A stretch of 64,000 nt of DNA from Streptomyces chartreusis (GCF_008704715.1 NZ_CP023689.1:7812001-7876000); one strand, 5' to 3'. Shown: positions 55,053 to 63,844, numbered from the stretch's first letter. Notes: generated by a model not told the origin, from the letters alone. A program made the numbers and translations.

Positions 55053-57977
55053 CTACCGGCGGGCGTGCGGCCGCTGATCCTCGGTATGGGGGGCCGGCTC
55101 CGAGGCCAGTTGCCGCTGGAGCCGCAGATGCCGGAACTCGTAGTACGCCCCCGACTGCCGCAGCACCCCCCGGCGGTGCGCCTCGTCCAGGAACGCCATG
55201 AGCCGCCAGGGCATACGGCCGGACGCGGCCAGCCAGACCCGCGTGACGGCCAGACGGCCCCAGGCGCTCAGGGCGAGTGCGGCGGTGCCGACGGGAACCC
55301 ACAGCTGGGTGCCCGCGTGCATGAACCCGCCCCAGTCGCGGGAGAAGGCCACGACCGGCAGGCAGACGGCCCCGGTGACCAGGGCCGCGACCCCGCCCCG
55401 CGCGAGGGTGGCCGTGCGGTCGGTGCGCAGCGAGGACCGGGGACCCGCCGCTCGTATCACGTCGGACGGCGCGCTCAGGGCGTGATGCACACCGCACACG
55501 CAGCCGCCGACCACCCCGACCAGGAGGCCCGCCGCCAGGATCGGCGGAAGCAGCCGCCCCGCGACGCCCCACGCGGGCCCCTCGGTGAGCCAGTCACGAC
55601 CTCGCGGCGGCAGCGCGTCCCGCATGCCCGCCGCCTCGGCCGTCACCGGCCCCCGCGAGGTGGCCAGGCGGAGGACCACGGCGCCCCGGTGCGACCGGAA
55701 CTCGGTGCGGGCGGAGACGAAGGCGCGGCACCGCCGACCGGTCAGCAGCGGCACCTCGCAGTTCGGCGGTGTGGTCCCCCTCGGATAGGCCACCGGCCGG
55801 GTGCGCTCGGCGGGGTACAGCAGAGTGCCTCGCACCGGCCGCTCGGTGTCCGCGATCCGCACGCCGTGCCGCTCCCGGAACTCCCAGCTCTCGATCCGCC
55901 GCCCGTCGAGGTCGTCCCGGGACCCCGATTTGAGGACCGTGACACTCACCGCGACGGTGCCTCCGACGCCCGTCGCGACCAGGCCGATCAGCAGCGTCGC
56001 AGCCGTACCGCGCGCCAGCTCCGCCGCGAGGCGCCGGGTCGTCCGGCCGGGCCGGGCCCGTGGGACGCTGTCCCGTTCGGCCCGCCGGGTGGCGCTCAGC
56101 AGCAGCACGGCCCCCGCCACCGCGCAGACCGTGCCGATGAGCGCGGTCCAGGGGCTGTCCGCCACTCCGAGCAGCACCCCGCCGACCACCGAGAGACCGC
56201 CCACCAGGAGCGCGCCCCCGCAGCCCCGTGCGGCGGCCCGCCCCCGGTGATCGCCCGTCCAGGGCAGGCTCAGCGGCACGGGACGCCTCGGCAGCCCCGC
56301 GATGCCGAAGAACAGCGTGAACAACAGCGCGAACAGACAGCCCCCGAACATGTCCGGCATCCAGCCGTCGGTCACCGCGCCGAAGCGGTAGCCGAAGCGC
56401 AGATCGTCCCCGAGCGCGAAGCCCGCCCACAGCACACCGGCGGCCGCCGTGGTGATCGCCAACTGCCGGCGCAGGAAGACGATCCGGCGCACCCGGCCGG
56501 CCACCGGCTGCAGCAGGAAGGCCACCCCGAGCGAGTAGCCCAGCGTCTGGCCCACCAGGTTCATCACGAACGAACCGGTGTCCTCCACCGTGGCCAGATC
56601 CGCCGACGCACGGCTCAGCAGCCCGGGGACCAGCAGCACGGCGGTCGCCGCGATCGCCACCAGCCCCGGCGCGTACACCCGCAGCACCCGCGGCGCCATG
56701 GCCTCCAGCTCCCACCACCCCAGGCGCCAGGTCCCGCGTTTCTGCAACTCCCGCGCCAGCGCCCCGAGTCGGCGCCGCGCCTCCACCGCGCCCCGGTCCC
56801 CGGCGTCATGGAACGCCGCCGGCACGAACGCCTCCAGCAGGTGTTCCTCGATCCGCTCGGCGCTCTCGAAGCGGGCGTCGTCCAGGAGTTCGGCCGGATC
56901 CCGGGACCTGTCGCCGTAGACCGTGCGGGCCAGGGCCACCATCAGCGGCACCGTCAGCACCGCGGCCAGCGGGTGCCCCGGCTCCTCCTCCAGGTACCGC
57001 AGCACCGGCGTCCACACGGTCGCCCGACGGCCACCGTCGGCGGGCAGGGGCCGGGCTGTGCGCTCCAGATACGCCGCCGACTGCCCGATGTCCAGCGGCA
57101 GCAGCTTCACGACCTGGGCGGCCGTGAGGACATCGCCCTCGTCCACGGCCGTCGCCCAGGCCTGCGGACGGCTGGTGAGCAACAGCGGCAGGTCGTCGTC
57201 GAGTTCGGCGTTGATCCGCCGTACGGCCTCCCCGTACACGGCCTGCGGCAGTTCGTCGAAGCCGTCGAGGACGGGCAGCACCAGCCCGGTGTCGAGCAGG
57301 GCGCGTGCCATGGTGCGCCGCCCGTCCGCGGGCGCGGCCAGGGGGCGGTAGTCGGCGGCCAGGCGCTCGGCGAGCCAGTCGCGCAGCCCGCTGTGCCGGG
57401 GGTCCCAGCCGGCCAGTGGGAAGATCACCGGCACCGCGCCGCCGGGTCGCCGGACTGCCAGCCGGCCCAGGGTGAACCGCAGGGCCAGCACGCTCTTGCC
57501 GGAACCGGGGCCGCCGAGGACCACGAGCCGGCGGCCCGGCGCGGCCGCGAACGCGTCCACGATGCCGCCCAGTTGCCGTTCGCCGTCGCGGGGCGCGGGG
57601 ATCCGCCGGACGTTCTCCGGATGGTCGGCCAGCCGCGGATCCGCAGCGATCCACCGCACGTCCACCGGCTCCGGGTCCTGGAGCCTGCGCAGCCGGAACT
57701 CCGCCGCCCACTGCTCCCGTACGGCGTCGGCGAGCGCGTCCGCGGCCCGGTGCCGTAACTCCGCGGCCGGCCGGGGCAGGGGATCGGCGTCACCGCGCAG
57801 CACGTCGGCGAGGAGTGCGGCGACCGACACGACCGCGCCGATCACGGAGACGAGCACGCTCGCGGCACTCACGTCGTCGATCGTGCGCAGCACGGCCGCC
57901 AGCGCCACCAGCGCGGCTCCGCACACCCCGAAGGCCACGCGTCGGCGCAGCCGCGCACTCCGCCATCCGCCACTCAT
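55053..57977 (-). CDS. Membrane NACHT-domain NTPase 2
   Basis: A 974-residue paralogue of NACHT 1. Two N-terminal helices (about 14-30 and 38-58) and the stalk VREQWAAEFRLRRLQDPEPV lead to Walker A GGPGSGKS (155-162) and Walker B VLPVLDGFDELP (Asp238, Asp241, Glu242), then TSRPQAW. From about residue 430 there are many hydrophobic helices. A soluble insert of roughly 130 residues with two Cys (PNCEVPLLTGRRCRAF) lies between two helices and is probably extracytoplasmic. The end LMAFLDEAHRRGVLRQSGA then YYEFRHLRLQRQLA matches NACHT 1. It lies just upstream of glpD's terminator. No defence effector domain is visible, so the membrane part may itself be the effector. Confidence 0.87.
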   Translation of the reverse strand: MSGGWRSARLRRRVAFGVCGAALVALAAVLRTIDDVSAASVLVSVIGAVVSVAALLADVLRGDADPLPRPAAELRHRAADALADAVREQWAAEFRLRRLQDPEPVDVRWIAADPRLADHPENVRRIPAPRDGERQLGGIVDAFAAAPGRRLVVLGGPGSGKSVLALRFTLGRLAVRRPGGAVPVIFPLAGWDPRHSGLRDWLAERLAADYRPLAAPADGRRTMARALLDTGLVLPVLDGFDELPQAVYGEAVRRINAELDDDLPLLLTSRPQAWATAVDEGDVLTAAQVVKLLPLDIGQSAAYLERTARPLPADGGRRATVWTPVLRYLEEEPGHPLAAVLTVPLMVALARTVYGDRSRDPAELLDDARFESAERIEEHLLEAFVPAAFHDAGDRGAVEARRRLGALARELQKRGTWRLGWWELEAMAPRVLRVYAPGLVAIAATAVLLVPGLLSRASADLATVEDTGSFVMNLVGQTLGYSLGVAFLLQPVAGRVRRIVFLRRQLAITTAAAGVLWAGFALGDDLRFGYRFGAVTDGWMPDMFGGCLFALLFTLFFGIAGLPRRPVPLSLPWTGDHRGRAAARGCGGALLVGGLSVVGGVLLGVADSPWTALIGTVCAVAGAVLLLSATRRAERDSVPRARPGRTTRRLAAELARGTAATLLIGLVATGVGGTVAVSVTVLKSGSRDDLDGRRIESWEFRERHGVRIADTERPVRGTLLYPAERTRPVAYPRGTTPPNCEVPLLTGRRCRAFVSARTEFRSHRGAVVLRLATSRGPVTAEAAGMRDALPPRGRDWLTEGPAWGVAGRLLPPILAAGLLVGVVGGCVCGVHHALSAPSDVIRAAGPRSSLRTDRTATLARGGVAALVTGAVCLPVVAFSRDWGGFMHAGTQLWVPVGTAALALSAWGRLAVTRVWLAASGRMPWRLMAFLDEAHRRGVLRQSGAYYEFRHLRLQRQLASEPAPHTEDQRPHARR

Positions 57978-58308
57978 GACCGAACGCTCCCCGTGCCGAA
58001 CCGAACCCTGTGCAAAGGCACTTTTCTAGCGGCCGTTCCAGGTGCGGATCACCGATTCACCGGTCCGGGGGAGGGGCGCGCGGAAGCAGTCGGAGGGCTG
58101 CCGGAAGCTCGGGCCGCCGGCCTCGTGCATCAGTTCCGCACAGACGGAAGGGGCGGCTCCCATCGGCGTGGGGCCGCCCCTTCCGGTGGTGGCCGGCCCC
58201 GGTGCGGAAGGGGCCGCCCTCGTACGGTCCGGCGTGGTCAGGGGAGTGGCCGGACCCTGCGCGGCGAGTGGCTCATCCGGCGAAAATCCGCCCGCCGCGC
58301 GTGCGAGG
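57978..58308. other. Gene-free region between NACHT gene 2 and glpD
   Basis: 331 bp with the promoter of NACHT gene 2 and the glpD terminator (58146-58184). Short open frames here lack ribosome sites and recognisable products. The gylX gene that follows glpD-equivalent gylB in S. coelicolor is not recognisable. Confidence 0.5.
58146..58184 (-). terminator. Terminator of the glycerol operon
   Basis: GGAAGGGGCGGC and GCCGCCCCTTCC form a 12-bp perfect stem (extended by three weaker pairs), about 125 bp beyond the glpD stop in the direction of transcription. Confidence 0.75.
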
Positions 58309-59925
58309 TCACTTCTTGTCGAGCAGGTCCTGCACCTTCGCCCGGACGTCGTCCGTCGCAAGACCGCGGATCGTCAGCGTCGTACGGCGGCGCAGCACGT
58401 CGTCCTGCGTCTCGGCCCACTCGTTGTCCCGGGCGTAGACGACCTGCGCCCAGATCTCCGGGGCGTCCGGGTGGACACGCTCGCCGAGCTCCGGGTTCTC
58501 GTTGGCGATGCGGGCGATGTCGAAGGCCAGGGAGCCGTAGTGCGTCGCCAGGTGCTTCGCCGTGTCGGCAGCCATGCGCGGACCCGGCGCCGGACGGTCG
58601 GTGAGCAGCCGGTGGGCGACCGCGCGCGGGTTGGCGATACCCGGCAGCGGCAGCTTCTTCGGCAGGGAGGAGATGGGCTCGAAGTCGTCGCCGAGCGGGT
58701 GGCCCGGCAGCGCCTCCAGCTTCTGCATGATCGTGCGGCCGATGTGGCGGAACGTCGTCCACTTGCCGCCCGCGACGGACAGCATGCCGCCGGTGCCCTC
58801 GGTCACGACCGTCTCGCGCTTGGCCTTCGCCGTGTCACCGGGACCGCCCGGCAGCACACGCAGACCCGCGAAGGCGTAGGTGATCAGGTCGCGGTCGAGC
58901 TGCTGGTCGCGGATGGAGAACGCGGCCTCGTCGAGTATCTGGGCCGTGTCCTTCTCGGTGACCGCGACATCCGCCGGGTCGCCCTCGAACTCCTCGTCCG
59001 TGGTGCCGAGGAGCAGCATGTCCTCCCAGGGCAGGGCGAAGGTGATGCGGTACTTGTCGATCGGGGTCGCGAGCGCCGCCTTCCAGGGCGCCGTCCGCTT
59101 CAGGACCAGGTGCGCGCCCTTGGACAGCCGGATCGACGGGGCGGCGTTCGGGTCCTCCATCTTGCGCAGGTGGTCGACCCAGGGGCCGGTCGCGTTCAGC
59201 ACGAGACGGGCGTTGACGCCGAACTCGTCACCGGACAGACGGTCCTTGAGGTCCGCGCCGGTCACCCGGCCCTTGGTGAAGCGCAGGCCGGTGACCTCGG
59301 CGTGGTTGAGCACGACCGCGCCGGCCTCGACGGCCCCGCGGACCGTCATCAGCGCCATGCGCGCGTCGTTCATCTGGTCGTCGCCGTACACGGCCACGGC
59401 CTTGAGGTTGTCGGTGCGCAGCTCGGGCACGTCCTGTGCCGCCTTGGCGGGGGACAGGAGGTGGCCGACGCCGTCACCGAAGGCGGAGAGCGCGGAGTAG
59501 GCGAAGACGCCCGCTCCGAGCTTCGCGGCGCCGTGCGGCCCGCCCTTGTACACGGGGAGGTAGAACGTGAGCGGGTTCGCCAGGTGGGGAGCCACCTGAC
59601 GGGAGACCGCACGGCGCTCGAAGTGGTTCTCCGCCACCAGCTTCACCGCGCCGGTCTGCAGGTAGCGCAGACCGCCGTGGAGCAGCTTGGAGGAGGCGGA
59701 GGAGGTGGCGCCGGCGAAGTCGCCGGCGTCGACCAGAGCCACCCTGAGGCCGGACTGCGCGGCGTGCCAGGCGGTGGAGATGCCCAGGATGCCGCCGCCG
59801 ATCACGAGAAGGTCGTACGACGCCTTGGAGAGCTGCTCCCGGGTCTCGGCTCGGCTCGGGTTGAAGCCGGAGGCCGGGCGCGTACCGAGGGCAGGCACGG
59901 ACTGCAGGGTGGTCTGACTGGTCAT
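58309..59925 (-). CDS. glpD: Glycerol-3-phosphate dehydrogenase (FAD, quinone-linked)
   Basis: A 538-residue membrane-associated flavoprotein that oxidises glycerol-3-phosphate to dihydroxyacetone phosphate and passes electrons to quinone. The FAD-binding motif VIGGGILGISTAWHAAQSGL is near residue 40, followed by DAGDFAGATSSASSKLLHGGLRYL, the GlpD family signature, and PWEDMLLLGTTDEEFEG. ATPs are not involved. It is the last gene of a glpF-glpK-glpD operon, 49 bp after glpK; equivalent to gylB in the S. coelicolor gyl operon. Confidence 0.96.
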   Translation of the reverse strand: MTSQTTLQSVPALGTRPASGFNPSRAETREQLSKASYDLLVIGGGILGISTAWHAAQSGLRVALVDAGDFAGATSSASSKLLHGGLRYLQTGAVKLVAENHFERRAVSRQVAPHLANPLTFYLPVYKGGPHGAAKLGAGVFAYSALSAFGDGVGHLLSPAKAAQDVPELRTDNLKAVAVYGDDQMNDARMALMTVRGAVEAGAVVLNHAEVTGLRFTKGRVTGADLKDRLSGDEFGVNARLVLNATGPWVDHLRKMEDPNAAPSIRLSKGAHLVLKRTAPWKAALATPIDKYRITFALPWEDMLLLGTTDEEFEGDPADVAVTEKDTAQILDEAAFSIRDQQLDRDLITYAFAGLRVLPGGPGDTAKAKRETVVTEGTGGMLSVAGGKWTTFRHIGRTIMQKLEALPGHPLGDDFEPISSLPKKLPLPGIANPRAVAHRLLTDRPAPGPRMAADTAKHLATHYGSLAFDIARIANENPELGERVHPDAPEIWAQVVYARDNEWAETQDDVLRRRTTLTIRGLATDDVRAKVQDLLDKK

Positions 59926-59974
59926 TTCGGGTTCTTACTCCTCATCAGAGTTCGAGGGCCGGCGAGTGCTGTGG

Positions 59975-61516
59975 TCAGCTCTCGTCGTCCTCGATCCAGC
60001 CCATGGTCCGCTCGACGGCCTTGAGCCAGTTCTTGTACTCACGGTCGCGGGTCTCCGCGTCCATGCGGGGGGTCCACTCGGCGGCCCGGCGCCAGTTGGC
60101 GCGCAGTTCGTCCGTGCTGGACCAGAAGCCGACGGCGAGACCGGCGGCGTAGGCGGCACCGAGGCAGGTGGTCTCGGCGACCATCGGGCGCACCACGGGG
60201 GCGTCCAGGAAGTCCGAGAGGGTCTGCATCAGCAGGTTGTTGGAGGTCATGCCGCCGTCGACCTTGAGGGCCACCAGCTCGTCGCCGGAGTCCTTGACCA
60301 TGGCGTCGGCGATCTCGCGGGTCTGCCAGGCGGTGGCCTCCAGGACGGCGCGCGCGAGGTGCGCCTTGGTGACGTACCGGGTCAGACCGGCGATCACACC
60401 GCGGGCGTCGGAACGCCAGTGCGGGGCGAACAGACCGGAGAAGGCCGGCACGAAGTAGGCGCCGCCGTTGTCTTCGACCGAGAGCGCGAGCGTCTCGATC
60501 TCGGCGGCGGTGGAGATCAGCCCCATCTGGTCGCGCATCCACTGCACCAGGGAGCCCGTGACGGCGATCGAGCCCTCCAGGGCGTAGACCGTGTCCTGGT
60601 CGCCGATCTTGTAGCCGACAGTGGTCAGCAGCCCCGCGTAGGAGTTGATGATCTTGTCGCCGGTGTTCATCACCATGAAGGTGCCGGTGCCGTACGTCGA
60701 CTTGACCTCGCCCTCGGAGAAACAGGTCTGGCCGAACAGGGCCGCCTGCTGGTCGCCGAGCGCGGAGGCGACCGGGATGCCGCCGAGCAGGTCGCCCAGC
60801 TTGCCGCCGGTGACCTCGCCGTAGACCTCCGCGGAGGAGCGGATCTCGGGCAGGATCTGCAGCGGCACGCCGATCGACTCGGCGATCTTGTCGTCCCACT
60901 CCATGGTGTGCAGGTTCATCAGCATGGTGCGGGACGCGTTCGTGACGTCGGTGACGTGCTTGCCACCGTTGACACCGCCGGTCAGGTTCCAGATGACCCA
61001 GGTGTCCATGGTGCCGAAGAGGATGTCGCCGGCGGCGGCGCGCTCCTGGAGGCCCTCGACGTTGTCCAGCAGCCAGCGGGCCTTGGGACCGGCGAAGTAG
61101 GAGGCGAGGGGCAGACCGGTCTCACGGCGGAAGCGGTCCTGCCCGACGTTGCGCCCGAGCTCCTTGCAGAGCCCGTCGGTGCGGGTGTCCTGCCAGACGA
61201 TGGCGTTGTGGACGGGCTCACCGGTGTTCTTGTCCCACAGCACGGTGGTCTCGCGCTGGTTGGTGATGCCGATGGCCTTGATGTCGTCACGGGTGATGCC
61301 GGCCTTCTGGATGGCTCCGGCGACGACCTCCTGGACGTTGGTCCAGATCTCGTTGGCGTTGTGCTCGACCCAGCCCGGCTTCGGGAAGATCTGCTCGTGC
61401 TCCTTCTGGTCGACGGAGACGATCCGGCCGTCGCGGTCGAAGACGATGCAGCGGGACGAGGTCGTGCCCTGGTCGATCGCGGCGATGAAGGGGCCGGCGG
61501 TGTGGGCGTCGGTCAC
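59975..61516 (-). CDS. glpK: Glycerol kinase
   Basis: A 513-residue FGGY-family kinase that makes glycerol-3-phosphate from glycerol and ATP. AIDQGTTSSRCIVFDRDGRI at the N-terminus is the ATPase-fold phosphate loop. WQDTRTDGLC carries the glycerol-binding Asp region, LGDQQAALFGQTCFSEGEVKSTYGTG and VDGGMTSNNLLMQ are the family signatures. GTG start with AGGAG 8 bp upstream. It is the middle gene of the glycerol operon under GylR control by context. Confidence 0.97.
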   Translation of the reverse strand: MTDAHTAGPFIAAIDQGTTSSRCIVFDRDGRIVSVDQKEHEQIFPKPGWVEHNANEIWTNVQEVVAGAIQKAGITRDDIKAIGITNQRETTVLWDKNTGEPVHNAIVWQDTRTDGLCKELGRNVGQDRFRRETGLPLASYFAGPKARWLLDNVEGLQERAAAGDILFGTMDTWVIWNLTGGVNGGKHVTDVTNASRTMLMNLHTMEWDDKIAESIGVPLQILPEIRSSAEVYGEVTGGKLGDLLGGIPVASALGDQQAALFGQTCFSEGEVKSTYGTGTFMVMNTGDKIINSYAGLLTTVGYKIGDQDTVYALEGSIAVTGSLVQWMRDQMGLISTAAEIETLALSVEDNGGAYFVPAFSGLFAPHWRSDARGVIAGLTRYVTKAHLARAVLEATAWQTREIADAMVKDSGDELVALKVDGGMTSNNLLMQTLSDFLDAPVVRPMVAETTCLGAAYAAGLAVGFWSSTDELRANWRRAAEWTPRMDAETRDREYKNWLKAVERTMGWIEDDES

Positions 61517-61612
61517 AGTTAGCTCCTGGAAGTTCCGTGGTTATGGGGCTTTACGTACGGCGCGCGCTGAGAGTTTCGGTGCATCTCACCCGGATGGGTG
61601 AACTCACTGTTC

Positions 61613-62407
61613 CTAAGCGAAAGCGACGTTGTAGATGCCTGCCGCGATGGCGCCGCCGACGAGCGGACCGACCACGGGGATCCAGGCGTAGCCCCAGTCG
61701 GAGCCGCCCTTGTTGGGCAGGGGCAGAAGGGCGTGCACGATGCGCGGACCGAGGTCACGGGCCGGGTTGATCGCGTAGCCGGTCGGGCCGCCGAGCGACA
61801 GACCGATCGAGACCACCACGAGCGCGGTGATCAGGGCGCCCAGGGTGCCCAGGCCCTTGCCACTGTCGTTCAGGCCCTGGGTCAGGACCGCGAGCACCAG
61901 CACGATGGTGCCGATGATCTCCGTGAGGAGGTTCTGCACCGCGTTCCGGATCTCAGGACCGGTGGAGAAGATGCCCAGGACCGGGCCCGCGCCCTTCTCC
62001 TGGGCCTCGACGGCCTTGGCGGCCGTGGCCTGTGCGCCCGGACCGCCGACGATCTCCTTGTCGGTGAGGTGGGCCTGGAACTGCCCGTAGTAGGCGACCC
62101 AGACCAGAGCGGCACCGATCATGGCGCCGAGGAGCTGACCGGCGAAGTACGTCGGAACGTTGCTCCAGTCGTTGTCCTTGATGGCCAGAGCGACCGTCAC
62201 GGCCGGGTTCAGGTGGGCGCCGGACAGCGGCGCCGAGGTGTAGACCGCCGTGAGCACTGCGAAGCCCCACCCGAAGGTGATGGCGAGCCAGCCGGCGTTG
62301 CGAGCCTTGGAGGCCTTCAGCGTGACGGCGGCGCAGACGCCCCCGCCGAGCAGGATGAGTATGGCGGTACCGATGGTCTCGCCGATGAAGATGTCGGAGC
62401 TGGACAC
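61613..62407 (-). CDS. glpF: Glycerol uptake facilitator (aquaglyceroporin)
   Basis: A 264-residue MIP-family channel. The first NPA box is in SGAHLNPAVTVALAI and the second in GYAINPARDLGPRI, where the Asp-Leu-Gly-Pro-Arg context is the aquaglyceroporin form that passes glycerol rather than only water. Six hydrophobic helices are visible. GTG start with AAAGGAG upstream. It is the first gene of the glycerol operon, 377 bp after the gylR stop; the promoter region holds a GylR-like palindrome and three short repeats. Confidence 0.96.
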   Translation of the reverse strand: MSSSDIFIGETIGTAILILLGGGVCAAVTLKASKARNAGWLAITFGWGFAVLTAVYTSAPLSGAHLNPAVTVALAIKDNDWSNVPTYFAGQLLGAMIGAALVWVAYYGQFQAHLTDKEIVGGPGAQATAAKAVEAQEKGAGPVLGIFSTGPEIRNAVQNLLTEIIGTIVLVLAVLTQGLNDSGKGLGTLGALITALVVVSIGLSLGGPTGYAINPARDLGPRIVHALLPLPNKGGSDWGYAWIPVVGPLVGGAIAAGIYNVAFA

Positions 62408-62539
62408 CCGCGACTCCTTTGTCCTTCGTCCAGGGGAAGCCGAACCCCGGGTCCCACCGGTGGTTCGCGTTGCCCTCGGGGGTGAGGGCGATGCCGGCCC
62501 TTGGCACTGTCACACTCTAGCGCGTATTGCCGGTAGGTG

Positions 62540-62554
62540 TTCGACAATGCCGAC
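62540..62554. promoter_or_regulatory. Putative GylR operator upstream of glpF
   Basis: TTCGACAATGCCGAC is nearly identical to the inverse of the site at 63605-63619 before gylR itself. Both are preceded by CCGGTAG and TGTTCGAC. The consensus TTCGRCAWTGYCGAA is a 15-bp palindrome, as expected for an IclR-family dimer. Confidence 0.6.
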
Positions 62555-62732
62555 CGATGGACGGGAGCTTGCCCCGGTGTAAGGCGTGCGTCAAGGGTCC
62601 TGTTATCGAATGCTCGATCGTTATCGGATGTGTTGATTTGTCGACACGGGTCGATCGAATGCGTACTGCCGCGTAGGGAACACGGTGAGTTCCCGGAGGG
62701 TGATTCGCCCGGCTGTGTGTGGTTATGCCGAA

Positions 62733-62760
62733 GACCGGAACGTCCTATGACGTCCCGGTC
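62733..62760 (-). terminator. Terminator after gylR
   Basis: GACCGGAACGTC and GACGTCCCGGTC pair over 12 bases with one mismatch around a 4-nt loop. It begins 25 bp after the gylR stop, so gylR and glpF are probably separate transcription units. Confidence 0.6.
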
Positions 62761-62784
62761 GGTAACTACTTGTCCGTACGGCGC

Positions 62785-63549
62785 TCAGAAGCGTCCGGCG
62801 CCCAGATCCCGTGACACGGCCCGCGCGCAGTCCCGCACCGCCGCGATCAGCTCGGGACGCAGCTCGCCGTCCCGGCACAGCCGCTCCACGGCGCCGGTGA
62901 TGCCGACGGCGCCGACCGGCATACGTCGGCGGTCGTGGATGGGGGCGGCCACGGAGGCGACGCCCTCCCAGGTCTCCTCGACGTCGGCGGCGTACCCACG
63001 CGCGCGTGTCATGTCGAGGATGTGCTCGAAGCCGTCCAGCTCGCACATGGTGCGGTCGGTGAAGGCCTTGCGGTCGGCCTCGATCGCCTCGCTGTGCGCG
63101 ACCGGGTCGTACGCGGACAGGACCTTGCCGAGCGCCGTGGAGTGCAGCGGCTGCATGGCGCCGATCTCCAGCACCTGCCGGCTGTCGTCGGGGCGGAAGA
63201 CGTGGTGGACGATCAGCACGCCCTGCTGGTGCAGGACGCCCAGATAGACGCTCTCGCCGCTGGAGCGGGCCAGATCGTCCGTCCAGACCAGGGCGCGTGC
63301 CCGCAGCTCGTGCACGTCCAGATAGGTGGTGCCCAGGCGCAGCAGCTCGGCGCCCAGCTGGTAGCGCCCCGACGCCTCGTCCTGCTCGACGAAGCCCTCC
63401 TGCTGGAGGGTGCGCAGGATGCCGTGGGCGGTGCCCTTGGCGAGGCCCAGTGAGGAGGCGATGTCCGACAGGCCGAGGCGTCGCTCGCCGCCTGCGAGAA
63501 GCCGCAGCATCGCGGCCGCCCGTTCGAGCGACTGGATGTTCCGTGCCAT
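62785..63549 (-). CDS. gylR: IclR-family regulator of glycerol operon
   Basis: A 254-residue IclR-type regulator. The N-terminal winged helix is IQSLERAAAMLRLLAGGERR then SDIASSLGLAKGTAHGILRTL. The C-terminal ligand domain contains SVYLGVLHQQGVLIVHHV, MQPLHSTALGKVLSAYDP and the Cys-containing LCRDGELRP. Orthologue by sequence type and order to S. coelicolor GylR, which represses glycerol catabolism until glycerol-3-phosphate is present. GGAGG precedes the ATG at 63549; the upstream in-frame extension lacks a ribosome site. A palindrome at 63605-63619 suggests autoregulation. Confidence 0.95.
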   Translation of the reverse strand: MARNIQSLERAAAMLRLLAGGERRLGLSDIASSLGLAKGTAHGILRTLQQEGFVEQDEASGRYQLGAELLRLGTTYLDVHELRARALVWTDDLARSSGESVYLGVLHQQGVLIVHHVFRPDDSRQVLEIGAMQPLHSTALGKVLSAYDPVAHSEAIEADRKAFTDRTMCELDGFEHILDMTRARGYAADVEETWEGVASVAAPIHDRRRMPVGAVGITGAVERLCRDGELRPELIAAVRDCARAVSRDLGAGRF

Positions 63550-63604
63550 CCCCGTGCTGCCTCCGTCCCCTTCGAGCGTCGACCCTGCGACGTCGTTGCC
63601 GCCG

Positions 63605-63619
63605 TTCGGCAATGTCGAA
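63605..63619. promoter_or_regulatory. Putative GylR operator upstream of gylR
   Basis: TTCGGCAATGTCGAA is a perfect 7-1-7 palindrome located 56 bp before the gylR start. On the minus strand it reads within CCGGTAGTGTTCGACATTGC, matching the glpF-side site. Confidence 0.65.
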
Positions 63620-63762
63620 CACTACCGGTCGATGCCGACCTCTCGCTAATGGTCGGCCGGTATCGGTCCGCTTCGGTCACCGCACCCGTGGCCGAAGATC
63701 GACCCGGGCATCATGCCCGTCCCGCGTCGTGGACTGCCCGACCACTTCCGCACGGACCCGGC

Positions 63763-63768
63763 TACGCT
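63763..63768 (+). promoter_or_regulatory. -10-like element in the metH leader region
   Basis: TACGCT lies 76 bp before the metH ATG, implying a leader of about 70 nt. No B12, SAM or SAH riboswitch core was recognised in this leader. Confidence 0.3.
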
Positions 63769-63844
63769 GGCGGCGTGCGCCCACAGCGGACCGTTCCGTG
63801 CCGGGCGCAAAGCCGACAGCCGTCGCACTCCAGGGAGCCCTTTC

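Larger units (their letters stand above)
62408..62784. promoter_or_regulatory. Glycerol operon control region
   Basis: 377 bp between gylR and glpF. It holds the putative GylR operator (62540-62554), two 11-bp direct repeats GTTATCGRATG (62602-62612 and 62620-62630, period 18 bp), a third related ATCGAATGC (62654-62662) and the gylR terminator (62733-62760). The repeats could bind a second regulator such as a catabolite-control factor. Confidence 0.6.

Noticed and set aside
51432..57977. Integrated prophage or transposon around the NACHT genes
   Set aside because: No integrase, transposase, terminal inverted repeats or att-like duplications next to a tRNA were seen; the only tRNA is 19 kb away.
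63550..63844. Riboswitch (B12, SAM or SAH) in the metH leader
   Set aside because: No conserved core of these classes could be matched by eye; the likely leader is only about 70 nt. An Infernal search against Rfam would settle it.
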